Shown here piece after piece: positions 15,551 to 21,464 of a stretch of DNA of 21,464 nucleotides. How positions within the stretch are numbered: the first letter of the stretch is position 1; the number at the start of each line of letters is the position of its first letter. The notes under the pieces were generated by a model. It ran no database searches. It had not been told where the DNA came from and saw nothing but the letters and a program-made list of their open reading frames with translations. The position numbers were made by a program, and so were the translations under genes. The DNA is from Bacillota bacterium (GTDB lineage Bacteria > Eremiobacterota > SpSt-956 > JAKJGF01). The stretch is taken from the NCBI GenBank assembly GCA_029555925.1, contig JAKPQU010000518.1, positions 1 to 21,464 on the forward strand, written 5' to 3'.

Positions 15551-16819
15551 ATGCAATTATTACAATCAATTAAAAATTACGATTTTTCAAATGTACTTCA
15601 CTTTGCCCAGAAACTGATACAACTTAAAAGCCTTTCAGGCCAGGAAAAAACTGTAGTGGAAAGATGTATCAGGGAAGCGGTAAAACTTAATTTTGATGAT
15701 GCCTATTTTGACAGAATGGGAAATTTCATCGGTAAAATAAAACTGGGCACGGGAAAAGGAAAAAAAATAGTTCTTACAGGACACCTTGATACAGTAAATG
15801 CCGATCCGTCAAAATGGGATGAAGAAATAAAACCCCATTCTGCAGCAATAAAGGATCAGAAACTTTACGGCCGTGGCGCATCAGACATGAAAGGCGCTTT
15901 TGCCACGATGTTTCATGCAATGAAACTCGTGAAAGAACTTGACGGAAACGAATTTAACGGTGAAGTCTACATAGTGGGAACAGTAGTAGAAGAACTCTTT
16001 GAAGGAGTATGCTTCCTGGAAGCTATTAAAAAGATACAGCCTGATTATATAATCATAGGTGAAGCATCTGAGTGCAGACTTAATATCGCTCAGAGAGGAA
16101 GAGGAGAAATCCTTATAAGCATCTTCGGATACGGCAAACATGCCTCCGTAGGCAGAACTACTATCAACCCTATAGAACAGGTTGCCTTTATCATAGAAGC
16201 TTTCCACGTATGGTACAGATCTGAAGCCGTAGCTCTACTGGGTAAAAGAAACATTGTTCCTACAGATATAAAAATCCCTGTAGGAGGAGGGGGAGGTATA
16301 GACGGAAGAGGAGGAAATTCCACAGTGCCCAATGAAGTTGAACTTACCTATGACGTGAGAACCCTTCCGGGCGATACGGAAGAATCAATCCTTAAAATAG
16401 TAAATGATAATATGGGTAATGTAATAGAACACGGGCAACGATTATATCCTTCTTTAAAACCCCCTGTTGTAGAGTATGCAAAAGACGAATGTATAACCTA
16501 TACGGGAGTGAAGATAAAACAGAATAAATTTGCTCCTGCCTGGCAGACAGACGAGGCGGATGAGCTAGTTGTAAAAGCAAAAGAAGGTCTTGCAAAAGTA
16601 GAAATTCCCGTTGAAATAGGAGCATACAGTTTCTGTACAGACGGAAGTGCCGTAATTAAATACAGAGAACTCTATCCTGATAAAAAATGCCAGATTATAG
16701 GTTTCGGTCCTTCTCTGGAATCTCTCGCTCATACGACAAATGAATATATAGAAATAGGAGAAATGAAAAAAGCCTTTAAAGGTTATGTCGGTATTGTGTC
16801 AGAACTTTTGAGAAAGTGA
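15551..16819 (+). CDS. ygeY: M20-family metallohydrolase, YgeY-like
   Basis: A 422-aa cytosolic zinc hydrolase of the M20 peptidase/deacylase superfamily, most like the YgeY (selenium-metabolism-linked) branch by overall pattern and length. Metal-site motifs are intact: GHLDT (H78, D80), RGASDMKG (bridging D112), VVEE (general base E147 with E148), GEASECR and a late LAHTTNEY His. Residues of the dimerisation domain lie between (about 190-310). In E. coli and many anaerobes ygeY sits in purine-degradation gene clusters; here it is divergent from adenine deaminase, which fits that role. The exact substrate is not shown by the sequence. AAAAGGAG lies about 10 nt before the ATG. It is the first gene of a rightward run; the beta-barrel gene follows after 17 nt. 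Confidence 0.85.
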   Translation: MQLLQSIKNYDFSNVLHFAQKLIQLKSLSGQEKTVVERCIREAVKLNFDDAYFDRMGNFIGKIKLGTGKGKKIVLTGHLDTVNADPSKWDEEIKPHSAAIKDQKLYGRGASDMKGAFATMFHAMKLVKELDGNEFNGEVYIVGTVVEELFEGVCFLEAIKKIQPDYIIIGEASECRLNIAQRGRGEILISIFGYGKHASVGRTTINPIEQVAFIIEAFHVWYRSEAVALLGKRNIVPTDIKIPVGGGGGIDGRGGNSTVPNEVELTYDVRTLPGDTEESILKIVNDNMGNVIEHGQRLYPSLKPPVVEYAKDECITYTGVKIKQNKFAPAWQTDEADELVVKAKEGLAKVEIPVEIGAYSFCTDGSAVIKYRELYPDKKCQIIGFGPSLESLAHTTNEYIEIGEMKKAFKGYVGIVSELLRK

Positions 16820-16836
16820 GTCGTGAATGGTGAATT
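16816..16836 (+). repeat. Heptads bridging the ygeY-like stop and the next start
   Basis: GTGAGTC, GTGAATG and GTGAATT run in register from the TGA stop (16817-16819) to the base before ATG 16837. GGTGA within them is the only Shine-Dalgarno-like sequence for the next gene. Confidence 0.7.
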
Positions 16837-17436
16837 ATGAAATATATAATCTTAATAATATTTTTAATTCTATCCGTTAAAATTCCTCTTCTGGCAGATA
16901 TAGAAACAATTTCTCTGCCGGTAAAGACTGATTTTATTATTTCTTATTCCAATAAGACCATAGCTGAGACAGATAAATCTTCTTCCGACGAAAAACCAGA
17001 AGACCTTGACCTTATAGAAGGAGAATACAGTGATGTTATAAAACCGGAAGATATGGAAAAGGGCTATGTACAGCTTGAAATGGATTTCGTTTCACTTCAC
17101 TATAAAGATAATACTTCCACAGAGAACTATTTTCCTGTTCTTCTCCGTATAGATACAGGACCTCAAACAGAACTGAGAATCTTCAGCGATTTTCTGGAAT
17201 ATCAGTCTCCTAGATGGGGGTTTAATGATGTTTCTGTAGGTTTTAAATGGCATTTCAGACAAGAAAATCCATCTATGGGGTTACTTGGAACAGTAACATT
17301 TCCTTCGGGAAGCGGTGGCTTTGGAGATGGTGCACTAGAACCGGGGGGGGGGCTATCTTATAAAATATGCCTTCAAAGACAGATGGGATCTTTCAGGGAT
17401 TGTACTGGTACGGAACAAGGTGGATTCAAACAGTAA
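16837..17436 (+). CDS. Beta-barrel outer-membrane-type protein, N-terminal part, out of frame after a G10 run
   Basis: As read, a 199-aa product with a good signal peptide (residues 1-20, cleavage about LLA-D), a short acidic linker (to about 65) and amphipathic strands with alternating aromatic residues. It resembles barrel proteins of the phenol-degradation MetA-like or general porin-like type by pattern only. At residue 169 the frame passes through ten G (17343-17352); everything after that (CLQRQMGSFRDC...) is unlike a barrel and ends at a stop. With nine G the frame would continue to 17689, giving 283 aa with proper strands. The first 168 residues are therefore real and the last 31 are frameshift product. 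It lies 17 nt after the ygeY-like stop and may be a phase-variable gene, a recent pseudogene or an assembly error. Confidence 0.75.
   Translation: MKYIILIIFLILSVKIPLLADIETISLPVKTDFIISYSNKTIAETDKSSSDEKPEDLDLIEGEYSDVIKPEDMEKGYVQLEMDFVSLHYKDNTSTENYFPVLLRIDTGPQTELRIFSDFLEYQSPRWGFNDVSVGFKWHFRQENPSMGLLGTVTFPSGSGGFGDGALEPGGGLSYKICLQRQMGSFRDCTGTEQGGFKQ
17343..17352 (+). repeat. G10 homopolymer that breaks a reading frame
   Basis: Ten G in an AT-rich genome, at the exact point where the barrel frame shifts. Loss of one G (or gain of two) rejoins the two halves. Confidence 0.9.
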
Positions 17437-17689
17437 AGAAAGATATAATCAAATTATATCAGGTATGCAAATAGGTTTCACTATAAACGACAATCACTAT
17501 ATTTTTATTTCAGGAGGAATAAAATATCCGAATAAAGATCCCGGTGGTGTGGGACTTGTGACTGTCAATACAGGGTATACTGTAAATCTTCATGATAATC
17601 TGCAAATGACTCTTAACCTGTCAAGAGGATTATCCTCTATAGATAAATCATGGTTATTTAATATAGGGTTTAATTATAGATTTAAATAA
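17420..17689 (+). CDS. C-terminal part of the same beta-barrel protein
   Basis: The open frame actually extends back to the G run: GGYLIKYAFKDRWDLSGIVL... reads as normal barrel strands from 17348 on, so the GTG at 17420 is not a natural start and has no ribosome site. The 89 residues from the GTG show repeating amphipathic strands (GMQIGFTIND, HYIFISGGIKYP, GLVTVNTGYTVN, NLQMTLNLSRGLSS). The end, WLFNIGFNYRFK, has the aromatic pattern and near-terminal Phe typical of outer-membrane barrels. It cannot be a free protein because it has no signal peptide. It ends 21 nt before the hydrolase gene. Confidence 0.75.
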   Translation: MDSNSKERYNQIISGMQIGFTINDNHYIFISGGIKYPNKDPGGVGLVTVNTGYTVNLHDNLQMTLNLSRGLSSIDKSWLFNIGFNYRFK

Positions 17690-17710
17690 ACATTTAAGGA
17701 GGAACACTTT

Positions 17711-19030
17711 ATGAAAAACCTTCTTCTCTTTATTTCTTTATTTACTATTTTAATGGGAAGCTGTTACGGACAGAGTCAAAAATCCTGTGAAGATCTGGCA
17801 AAAGAATTTGTTGATTTACTGGTAGAAGAAAATTTTATACAGGCAGAAACCTGTTTTGACAGTACAGTAAAAGGATTAATGCCTGCAGATAAACTTCAGG
17901 TAATCTGGAAAGAACTCCTGGTGGAAACAGGGCCTTTAAAAAAACAGGCAGGTATCAGAAAAGACAAAAAATCAGAATATGATATTATATATGTAACATG
18001 TGAATTTGAAAAAACTTCTCTGGATATTCAAATCGTTTTTAACAATAAAAAAGAGATAAGCGGTCTCTGGTTTCTCCCTCCCGGAACATCTCTCGAATAT
18101 AAAATACCTGCCTATGTAAAACCTGACAGTTTTACAGAGAAAGAAGTGACAGTTGGGTCAGGAGAATGGGAGCTTCCGGGAACACTCACTGTGCCGAAAG
18201 TACCAGGAAATATCCCTGCCGTTATACTGGTCCACGGGGCAGGGCCAAATGATCGCGATGAAACAGTCGGTGCAAATAAACCTTTCAAAGATATTGCTCT
18301 CGGACTTGCCTCCCGGGGGATAGCCACCCTTCGTTATGAAAAAAGAACAAAGACATATGGTGAAACAATGGGCTCAATGAAAGAACTTACGGTAAAAGAA
18401 GAAACTGTTGACGATGTTCTGGAAGGATTAAAATTACTTCAGAAAGCAGAAGGAATAGACCCGGGCAAAATCTTTATACTCGGTCACAGCCTGGGCGGTA
18501 CCCTTATTCCGAAGATAGCAGACCTTACTCCTGATGCGGCAGGTTTTATTATACTGGCAGGTGCGACACTACCACTTGAAGATAAAATTCTGGAACAGAC
18601 AAATTATATTTACTCTCTTGACGGAAACATAAGCAGTGATGAACAGGCAAAACTGGACGAAATAAAAAAAATTGTAAAAAAAATAAAAGCCTTAAATGAA
18701 AATTCACCGGAGGAAACACTCTATGGGGTATATCCGAAATACTGGCTTGATTTAAGAACATATAATATTTTAGATACAGCAAAACAGATAAAACAGCCCC
18801 TGTTAATACTTCAGGGAGAAAGAGATTATCAGGTTACCATGGAAGATTTTAAACTCTGGAAATCAGCACTGGAAGGTCAAAAAAATGTAGAATTTAAAAG
18901 CTATCCTTTCCTTAATCACCTGTTTATAGAAGGAGAAGGTAAAAGCAGTCCCGATGAATATATGTTCGGAGGAAATGTACCGGAATATATTATAAAAGAT
19001 ATTTCCGACTGGATTAAAAAAGTGAAATGA
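17711..19030 (+). CDS. Secreted alpha/beta hydrolase with N-terminal DUF3887 domain
   Basis: A 439-aa exported serine hydrolase. The signal peptide (1-19) ends in LMGSCYG; Cys18 may be lipidated but the lipobox is weak. Residues 25-130 match the DUF3887 pattern (helical start, then strands, KKEISGLWFLP), a domain often placed before such hydrolases. Residues 140-439 are an alpha/beta hydrolase: HGAGPNDRD oxyanion region, nucleophile Ser260 in GHSLGG, Asp372 in GERD and His403 in NHLF form a complete triad. The preceding segment EWELPGTLTVPK is typical of dienelactone-hydrolase or prolyl-oligopeptidase-like esterases. The substrate, probably a small ester or peptide in the periplasm, cannot be named. 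The RBS AAGGAGGA precedes ATG. The gene lies between the barrel gene and a 4-nt-overlapping membrane protein gene. Confidence 0.88.
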   Translation: MKNLLLFISLFTILMGSCYGQSQKSCEDLAKEFVDLLVEENFIQAETCFDSTVKGLMPADKLQVIWKELLVETGPLKKQAGIRKDKKSEYDIIYVTCEFEKTSLDIQIVFNNKKEISGLWFLPPGTSLEYKIPAYVKPDSFTEKEVTVGSGEWELPGTLTVPKVPGNIPAVILVHGAGPNDRDETVGANKPFKDIALGLASRGIATLRYEKRTKTYGETMGSMKELTVKEETVDDVLEGLKLLQKAEGIDPGKIFILGHSLGGTLIPKIADLTPDAAGFIILAGATLPLEDKILEQTNYIYSLDGNISSDEQAKLDEIKKIVKKIKALNENSPEETLYGVYPKYWLDLRTYNILDTAKQIKQPLLILQGERDYQVTMEDFKLWKSALEGQKNVEFKSYPFLNHLFIEGEGKSSPDEYMFGGNVPEYIIKDISDWIKKVK

Positions 19031-19347
19031 ATAAAATAAGTGTTTCTATAATAATTATAGTTTCACTATCGATTATTCTTTTCAATGTATATTCCCTGAG
19101 TCTGAACAGGACATGCCATACAGGATTTGACACATCAGGCATATTTCATGTATATGCTGTATTATCAGTATTCAGCATAATTATAACTCTGTGGTGTATA
19201 TATAAAAAAGGCAATTACCAATTCTTTCTCATATTGTTCTTTATATGTATTATCGGTATGATAAATATAAAGGTTTTTGAAAACCATAATGTAATGATGC
19301 AGTATGAGGACTGGATAGAAAAAGGTATGCCTGAAAATTTTCAGTAA
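19027..19347 (+). CDS. Small membrane protein, unknown
   Basis: 106 aa with three probable membrane spans: about 4-24 (SVSIIIIVSLSIILFNVY), 42-60 (VYAVLSVFSIIITLWCIY) and 65-83 (FFLILFFICIIGMINI), ending in a short charged tail. The ATG overlaps the hydrolase stop in ATGA, so it is probably translated by coupling. No family recognised. It may be a membrane partner of the exported hydrolase, but only position supports this. Confidence 0.7.
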   Translation: MNKISVSIIIIVSLSIILFNVYSLSLNRTCHTGFDTSGIFHVYAVLSVFSIIITLWCIYKKGNYQFFLILFFICIIGMINIKVFENHNVMMQYEDWIEKGMPENFQ

Positions 19348-19389
19348 TACTACTGACCTGAGCATAAGCATTTAATAAGTGTTTTCCTC

Positions 19390-19417
19390 CTATCACGCGT
19401 TACGCGTTACACGTCAC
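19390..19417 (-). repeat. Reverse heptad array upstream of the DUF169 gene
   Basis: CTATCAC, GCGTTAC twice and ACGTCAC in register on the + strand (GTRACGC/GTGANNN on the minus strand). It lies in the 136-nt gap after the small membrane protein and shows no forward partner. Confidence 0.8.
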
Positions 19418-19483
19418 GAGAGAAGATATGTATTATTTATGCTCACCACAGTAATTTTATAATAAATAAAGGAGGAACGTTTT

Positions 19484-20224
19484 ATGAAATGGAAAAACTG
19501 GTCAAAAGAATTAACGGATGTTCTTGGTCTGAAAAAAGAACCTGTCAGCATAACCTGTACTGACAGCGTAAATTTTGAGGTGTCAAAAAAGAAGGTGTGG
19601 GTCTGCGGAGCAATAGGTAAAGCTTCTGCAGGAGAAGTCATAGATCTTACAAAAGAAAATTCCGGTTGCGGCGGTGGTTCCCAGTATCTGGGCCTGGGAG
19701 GATTTCTCCCTGAAGATATGAAAACACTGAGAGAATTCCTTATTGACGGAGAAAAACTTTACTCATGTCCTTCTGCAATACATCGTTCAATGGCTATGGC
19801 AAAAATAAAACCTCCCATGGGTATAGCAGAACATATCATATTTTCTCCACTATCAAAATCAGAATTAAAGCCGGATGTAGTAATCATAATATGTAATGCC
19901 TGGCAGGCTGCAAGGATTGTAAATCTTGCTTATTTTGAAACAGGTATGCCAATGGAATGCGATCCGTCAGGTTCACTGTGCCGGTCTGTCATTACTTATC
20001 CACTGATTACAGGAAAAGTAAATATATCATTTGGTGATATTACTGCAAGAAAAATGGTAAGACTTTCCGAAGAGGAACTGTTTGTGACATTACCATATAT
20101 TCAGCTTCAATCTTCTATGGAAGCTATTCCATTCTGCACTGCAGGTACGGCAGAAGGAAGGATACCGGATGCTATGAAGGAACTTATGAAACGATCAGGA
20201 GGAGAAGTACCGGAGATATACTGA
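19484..20224 (+). CDS. DUF169 family protein
   Basis: A 246-aa cytosolic protein of the DUF169 family (COG2043 type), common in anaerobic bacteria and archaea and still without an assigned function. Recognised by the start (WSKELTDVLGLKKEPVSI), GCGGGSQYLGLGGF (61-74), the CPSAIHRSMA segment and PFCTAG near the end. It has many Cys (C25, C41, C62, C95 and several in the second half), which would suit a metal or cofactor site. The RBS AAAGGAGG lies about 10 nt before ATG. A heptad array lies upstream and a foldback heptad element downstream. Neighbours give no clear functional hint beyond a possible link to anaerobic metabolism. Confidence 0.85.
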   Translation: MKWKNWSKELTDVLGLKKEPVSITCTDSVNFEVSKKKVWVCGAIGKASAGEVIDLTKENSGCGGGSQYLGLGGFLPEDMKTLREFLIDGEKLYSCPSAIHRSMAMAKIKPPMGIAEHIIFSPLSKSELKPDVVIIICNAWQAARIVNLAYFETGMPMECDPSGSLCRSVITYPLITGKVNISFGDITARKMVRLSEEELFVTLPYIQLQSSMEAIPFCTAGTAEGRIPDAMKELMKRSGGEVPEIY

Positions 20225-20226
20225 GC

Positions 20227-20275
20227 GTGAGACGTGATGCGTAAATTGTTCCATCCGTCACGCGTCAAATGTCAC
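20227..20275. repeat. Foldback heptad element between DUF169 and sirtuin genes
   Basis: Three forward heptads (GTGAGAC, GTGATGC, GTAAATT), a 7-nt core (20248-20254) and three reverse heptads (CCGTCAC, GCGTCAA, ATGTCAC). It begins 3 nt after the DUF169 stop and ends 9 nt before the sirtuin RBS, filling the gap almost exactly. Confidence 0.8.
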
Positions 20276-20283
20276 GATAATCG

Positions 20284-20287
20284 AGGA
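20284..20287 (+). promoter_or_regulatory. RBS deciding the sirtuin start
   Basis: AGGA (in GAGGAAAT) lies 9 nt before ATG 20297, which is also where sirtuin similarity begins. The upstream frame has no such site. Confidence 0.65.
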
Positions 20288-20296
20288 AATATTATT

Positions 20297-21022
20297 ATGA
20301 AAAAAGACATTGAAAAATTACAGAAAGCTATAGATGATTCAAATTATATTGTTGCTCTCACAGGTGCCGGCATATCTACAGGTGCAGGTATACCGGATTT
20401 TCGCGGGAAAGGCGGAATTTACTCCACAGGACTTTATGATCCGTACAAAACCTTCGATTATGACTATTTCAAGAAAGATCCGTCCCATTTTTTTAAATTT
20501 GCAAAAGATTTTATAGGATTTTATGATAGAATTATGCCCACACAGGGACATAAATTCCTTGCAGAACTTGAACAAAAAGGTAAGTTAAAAGCTGTTATAA
20601 CACAGAATATAGACGGACTCCATCAAATGGCAGGTTCAAAACATGTCATAGAAGTTCATGGAGGCTTTACAACTTCTCACTGTATTAAATGCAGGAAATT
20701 TTATGATTTTAACTGGCTGAAAGAAGAACTGGCACACAAAAATGAGTTAAGATGTTCCTGTGACGGCTTCGTCAAACCTGACATAGTATTTTTCGGAGAA
20801 CCGGTGGAAGGTATGCATGCTGCCATGAGAGAAGCAGCAGAAGCAGATCTGTTCCTTGTCATGGGTTCATCCCTTACTGTACAGCCTGCTTCATTACTGC
20901 CACAGGTAACAGAAGGGAAAGTCGTTATCATAAATATGGGTGAAGTAATGTTTCCCGAAAGAAAAACTTTTCTCACATTCGACTCTGATATAGATTCTGT
21001 CGTTAAAGAATTGCATATATGA
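20297..21022 (+). CDS. SIR2-family NAD-dependent protein deacylase (sirtuin)
   Basis: A 241-aa cytosolic enzyme removing acyl groups from lysines with NAD. Sirtuin motifs are complete: TGAGISTGAGIPDFRG (22-37, NAD loop), TQNIDGLH (102-109), catalytic His121 in VEVHGG-type sequence (VIEVHGG), four zinc Cys (C129, C132, C153, C155; the second pair is CxC), KPDIVFFGE (160-168) and MGSSLTVQPA (189-198). The start is ATG 20297 with AGGA at 20284-20287. A longer frame from 20234 only translates the heptad element. It is followed, with a 4-nt ATGA overlap, by a decayed acetyltransferase gene; in bacteria sirtuins and GNAT acetyltransferases can act on the same lysines, so this pair may once have worked together. 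Confidence 0.94.
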   Translation: MKKDIEKLQKAIDDSNYIVALTGAGISTGAGIPDFRGKGGIYSTGLYDPYKTFDYDYFKKDPSHFFKFAKDFIGFYDRIMPTQGHKFLAELEQKGKLKAVITQNIDGLHQMAGSKHVIEVHGGFTTSHCIKCRKFYDFNWLKEELAHKNELRCSCDGFVKPDIVFFGEPVEGMHAAMREAAEADLFLVMGSSLTVQPASLLPQVTEGKVVIINMGEVMFPERKTFLTFDSDIDSVVKELHI

Positions 21023-21333
21023 ATATTCCGGTTATTAAAACAGAAAGACTTGTAATGAGAATTTTAGACCCAACATTTGCAAAAAAGGTGTCAGATTTTC
21101 ATATAAGAAACAGGGATTTTCATGAGAAATAGACTCCCCTGAGAGATGAATCATACTACAGGGAAGAATACCATCGGAAAGAACTGGAAGATGAATTGCA
21201 TAAGATAAATGGCATGTGGCAGGCTCATGTTCATATTACCGTAACAGGTAAAATGGTATCCTTAAAAAGCTTCTGCCTGGCGGGCTCTGGAGAAGAAAAA
21301 TTACTTTTTTATATAGAATTAAAAATTAAATAA
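21019..21333 (+). pseudogene. Decayed GNAT acetyltransferase (RimJ/RimL-like)
   Basis: ATG overlaps the sirtuin stop (ATGA). The frame begins like RimJ/RimL-type acetyltransferases (MNIPVIKTERLVMRILDP, then RNRDFHEK). It meets TAG at 21130-21132, exactly where the family usually has Trp (TGG to TAG fits), and continues in the same frame with TPLRDESYYREEYHRKEL, again family-like. From about 21240 the similarity is lost and the frame runs into an inverted repeat, ending at TAA 21331-21333. The acetyl-CoA-binding half is absent. So there are two lesions: a nonsense change and a truncation or insertion. Confidence 0.8.
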
Positions 21334-21410
21334 GGGCTAATTTATTGTTTATAAAACAAATTAAATAAGGCAAATTATTTTTCTTCGTAAGAGCCTGTCA
21401 GGCAGAAGCT
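21268..21410. repeat. Foldback (inverted repeat) element, about 143 bp
   Basis: The left arm (from AGCTTCTGCCTG, 21268) and the right arm (ending CAGGCAGAAGCT, 21410) match over about 36-40 nt with few mismatches. The AT-rich middle contains a second repeat, AAATTAAATAAGG, at about 21327 and 21358. It lies where the acetyltransferase similarity ends, so it may be a MITE-like insertion or a terminator-like hairpin. No transposase is visible. The remaining bases to 21464 show no gene. Confidence 0.65.
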
Positions 21411-21464
21411 GACAAAGTGTAATAATTATATAAAGTTTTATCGGTACAGGGAAGTTCAGTTAAA

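Noticed and set aside
17343..17352. Programmed ribosomal frameshift at the G run
   Set aside because: No slippery heptamer with downstream stem or internal Shine-Dalgarno is evident; length variation or sequencing error at G10 is simpler.
20234..20296. 21-residue N-terminal extension of the sirtuin
   Set aside because: It translates the heptad foldback element; the RBS and family similarity place the start at 20297.

Overview
The window comes from an AT-rich bacterial chromosome. The organism is very probably a diderm (Gram-negative-type) anaerobe: there is a beta-barrel outer-membrane-type protein, two exported proteins with lipobox-like or signal-peptide starts, and YgeY- and DUF169-family proteins that are common in anaerobes. 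I cannot place it in a phylum. Several genes start at GTG or TTG behind good Shine-Dalgarno sequences.

Left part, read leftwards (6588 to 384). A large membrane protein with a PHP-like domain is followed by ftsE-ftsX and an EnvC-like coiled-coil/M23 murein hydrolase, which is the classic division-site cell-wall-cleavage module. FtsE carries a long N-terminal extension built from a 24-bp tandem repeat. A strong hairpin (252-290) closes this side. Middle (7078-10128, rightwards): a single large hybrid sensor kinase (7TM-PAS-PAS-HisKA-HATPase-REC-HPt), facing a leftward lipoprotein gene of unknown function (12433-10262) with a hairpin between them. Next, leftwards, adenine deaminase (ade) overlaps an OmpR-type response regulator.

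Right part, rightwards from a near-consensus sigma70 promoter at 15353-15380. In order: a YgeY-like M20 hydrolase, a beta-barrel protein whose frame is broken at a run of ten G, a secreted DUF3887-alpha/beta hydrolase, a small membrane protein, a DUF169 protein, a sirtuin and a decayed GNAT acetyltransferase ending in a foldback repeat. The divergent ade/ygeY pair fits purine catabolism, because ygeY-type genes sit in purine-degradation clusters in other bacteria.

The most striking signal is not a gene. About a dozen intergenic spots carry arrays of a 7-nt repeat with an almost constant GTRA core and three freer bases (GTGACGC, GTAATGC, GTGAAAA and similar), always in 7-nt register. Several spots pair a forward array with a reverse array around a short core, making foldback elements. 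At two gene junctions the heptads run over the stop codon of one gene and up to or over the start of the next. No tRNA, rRNA, CRISPR array, transposase or phage gene was seen.
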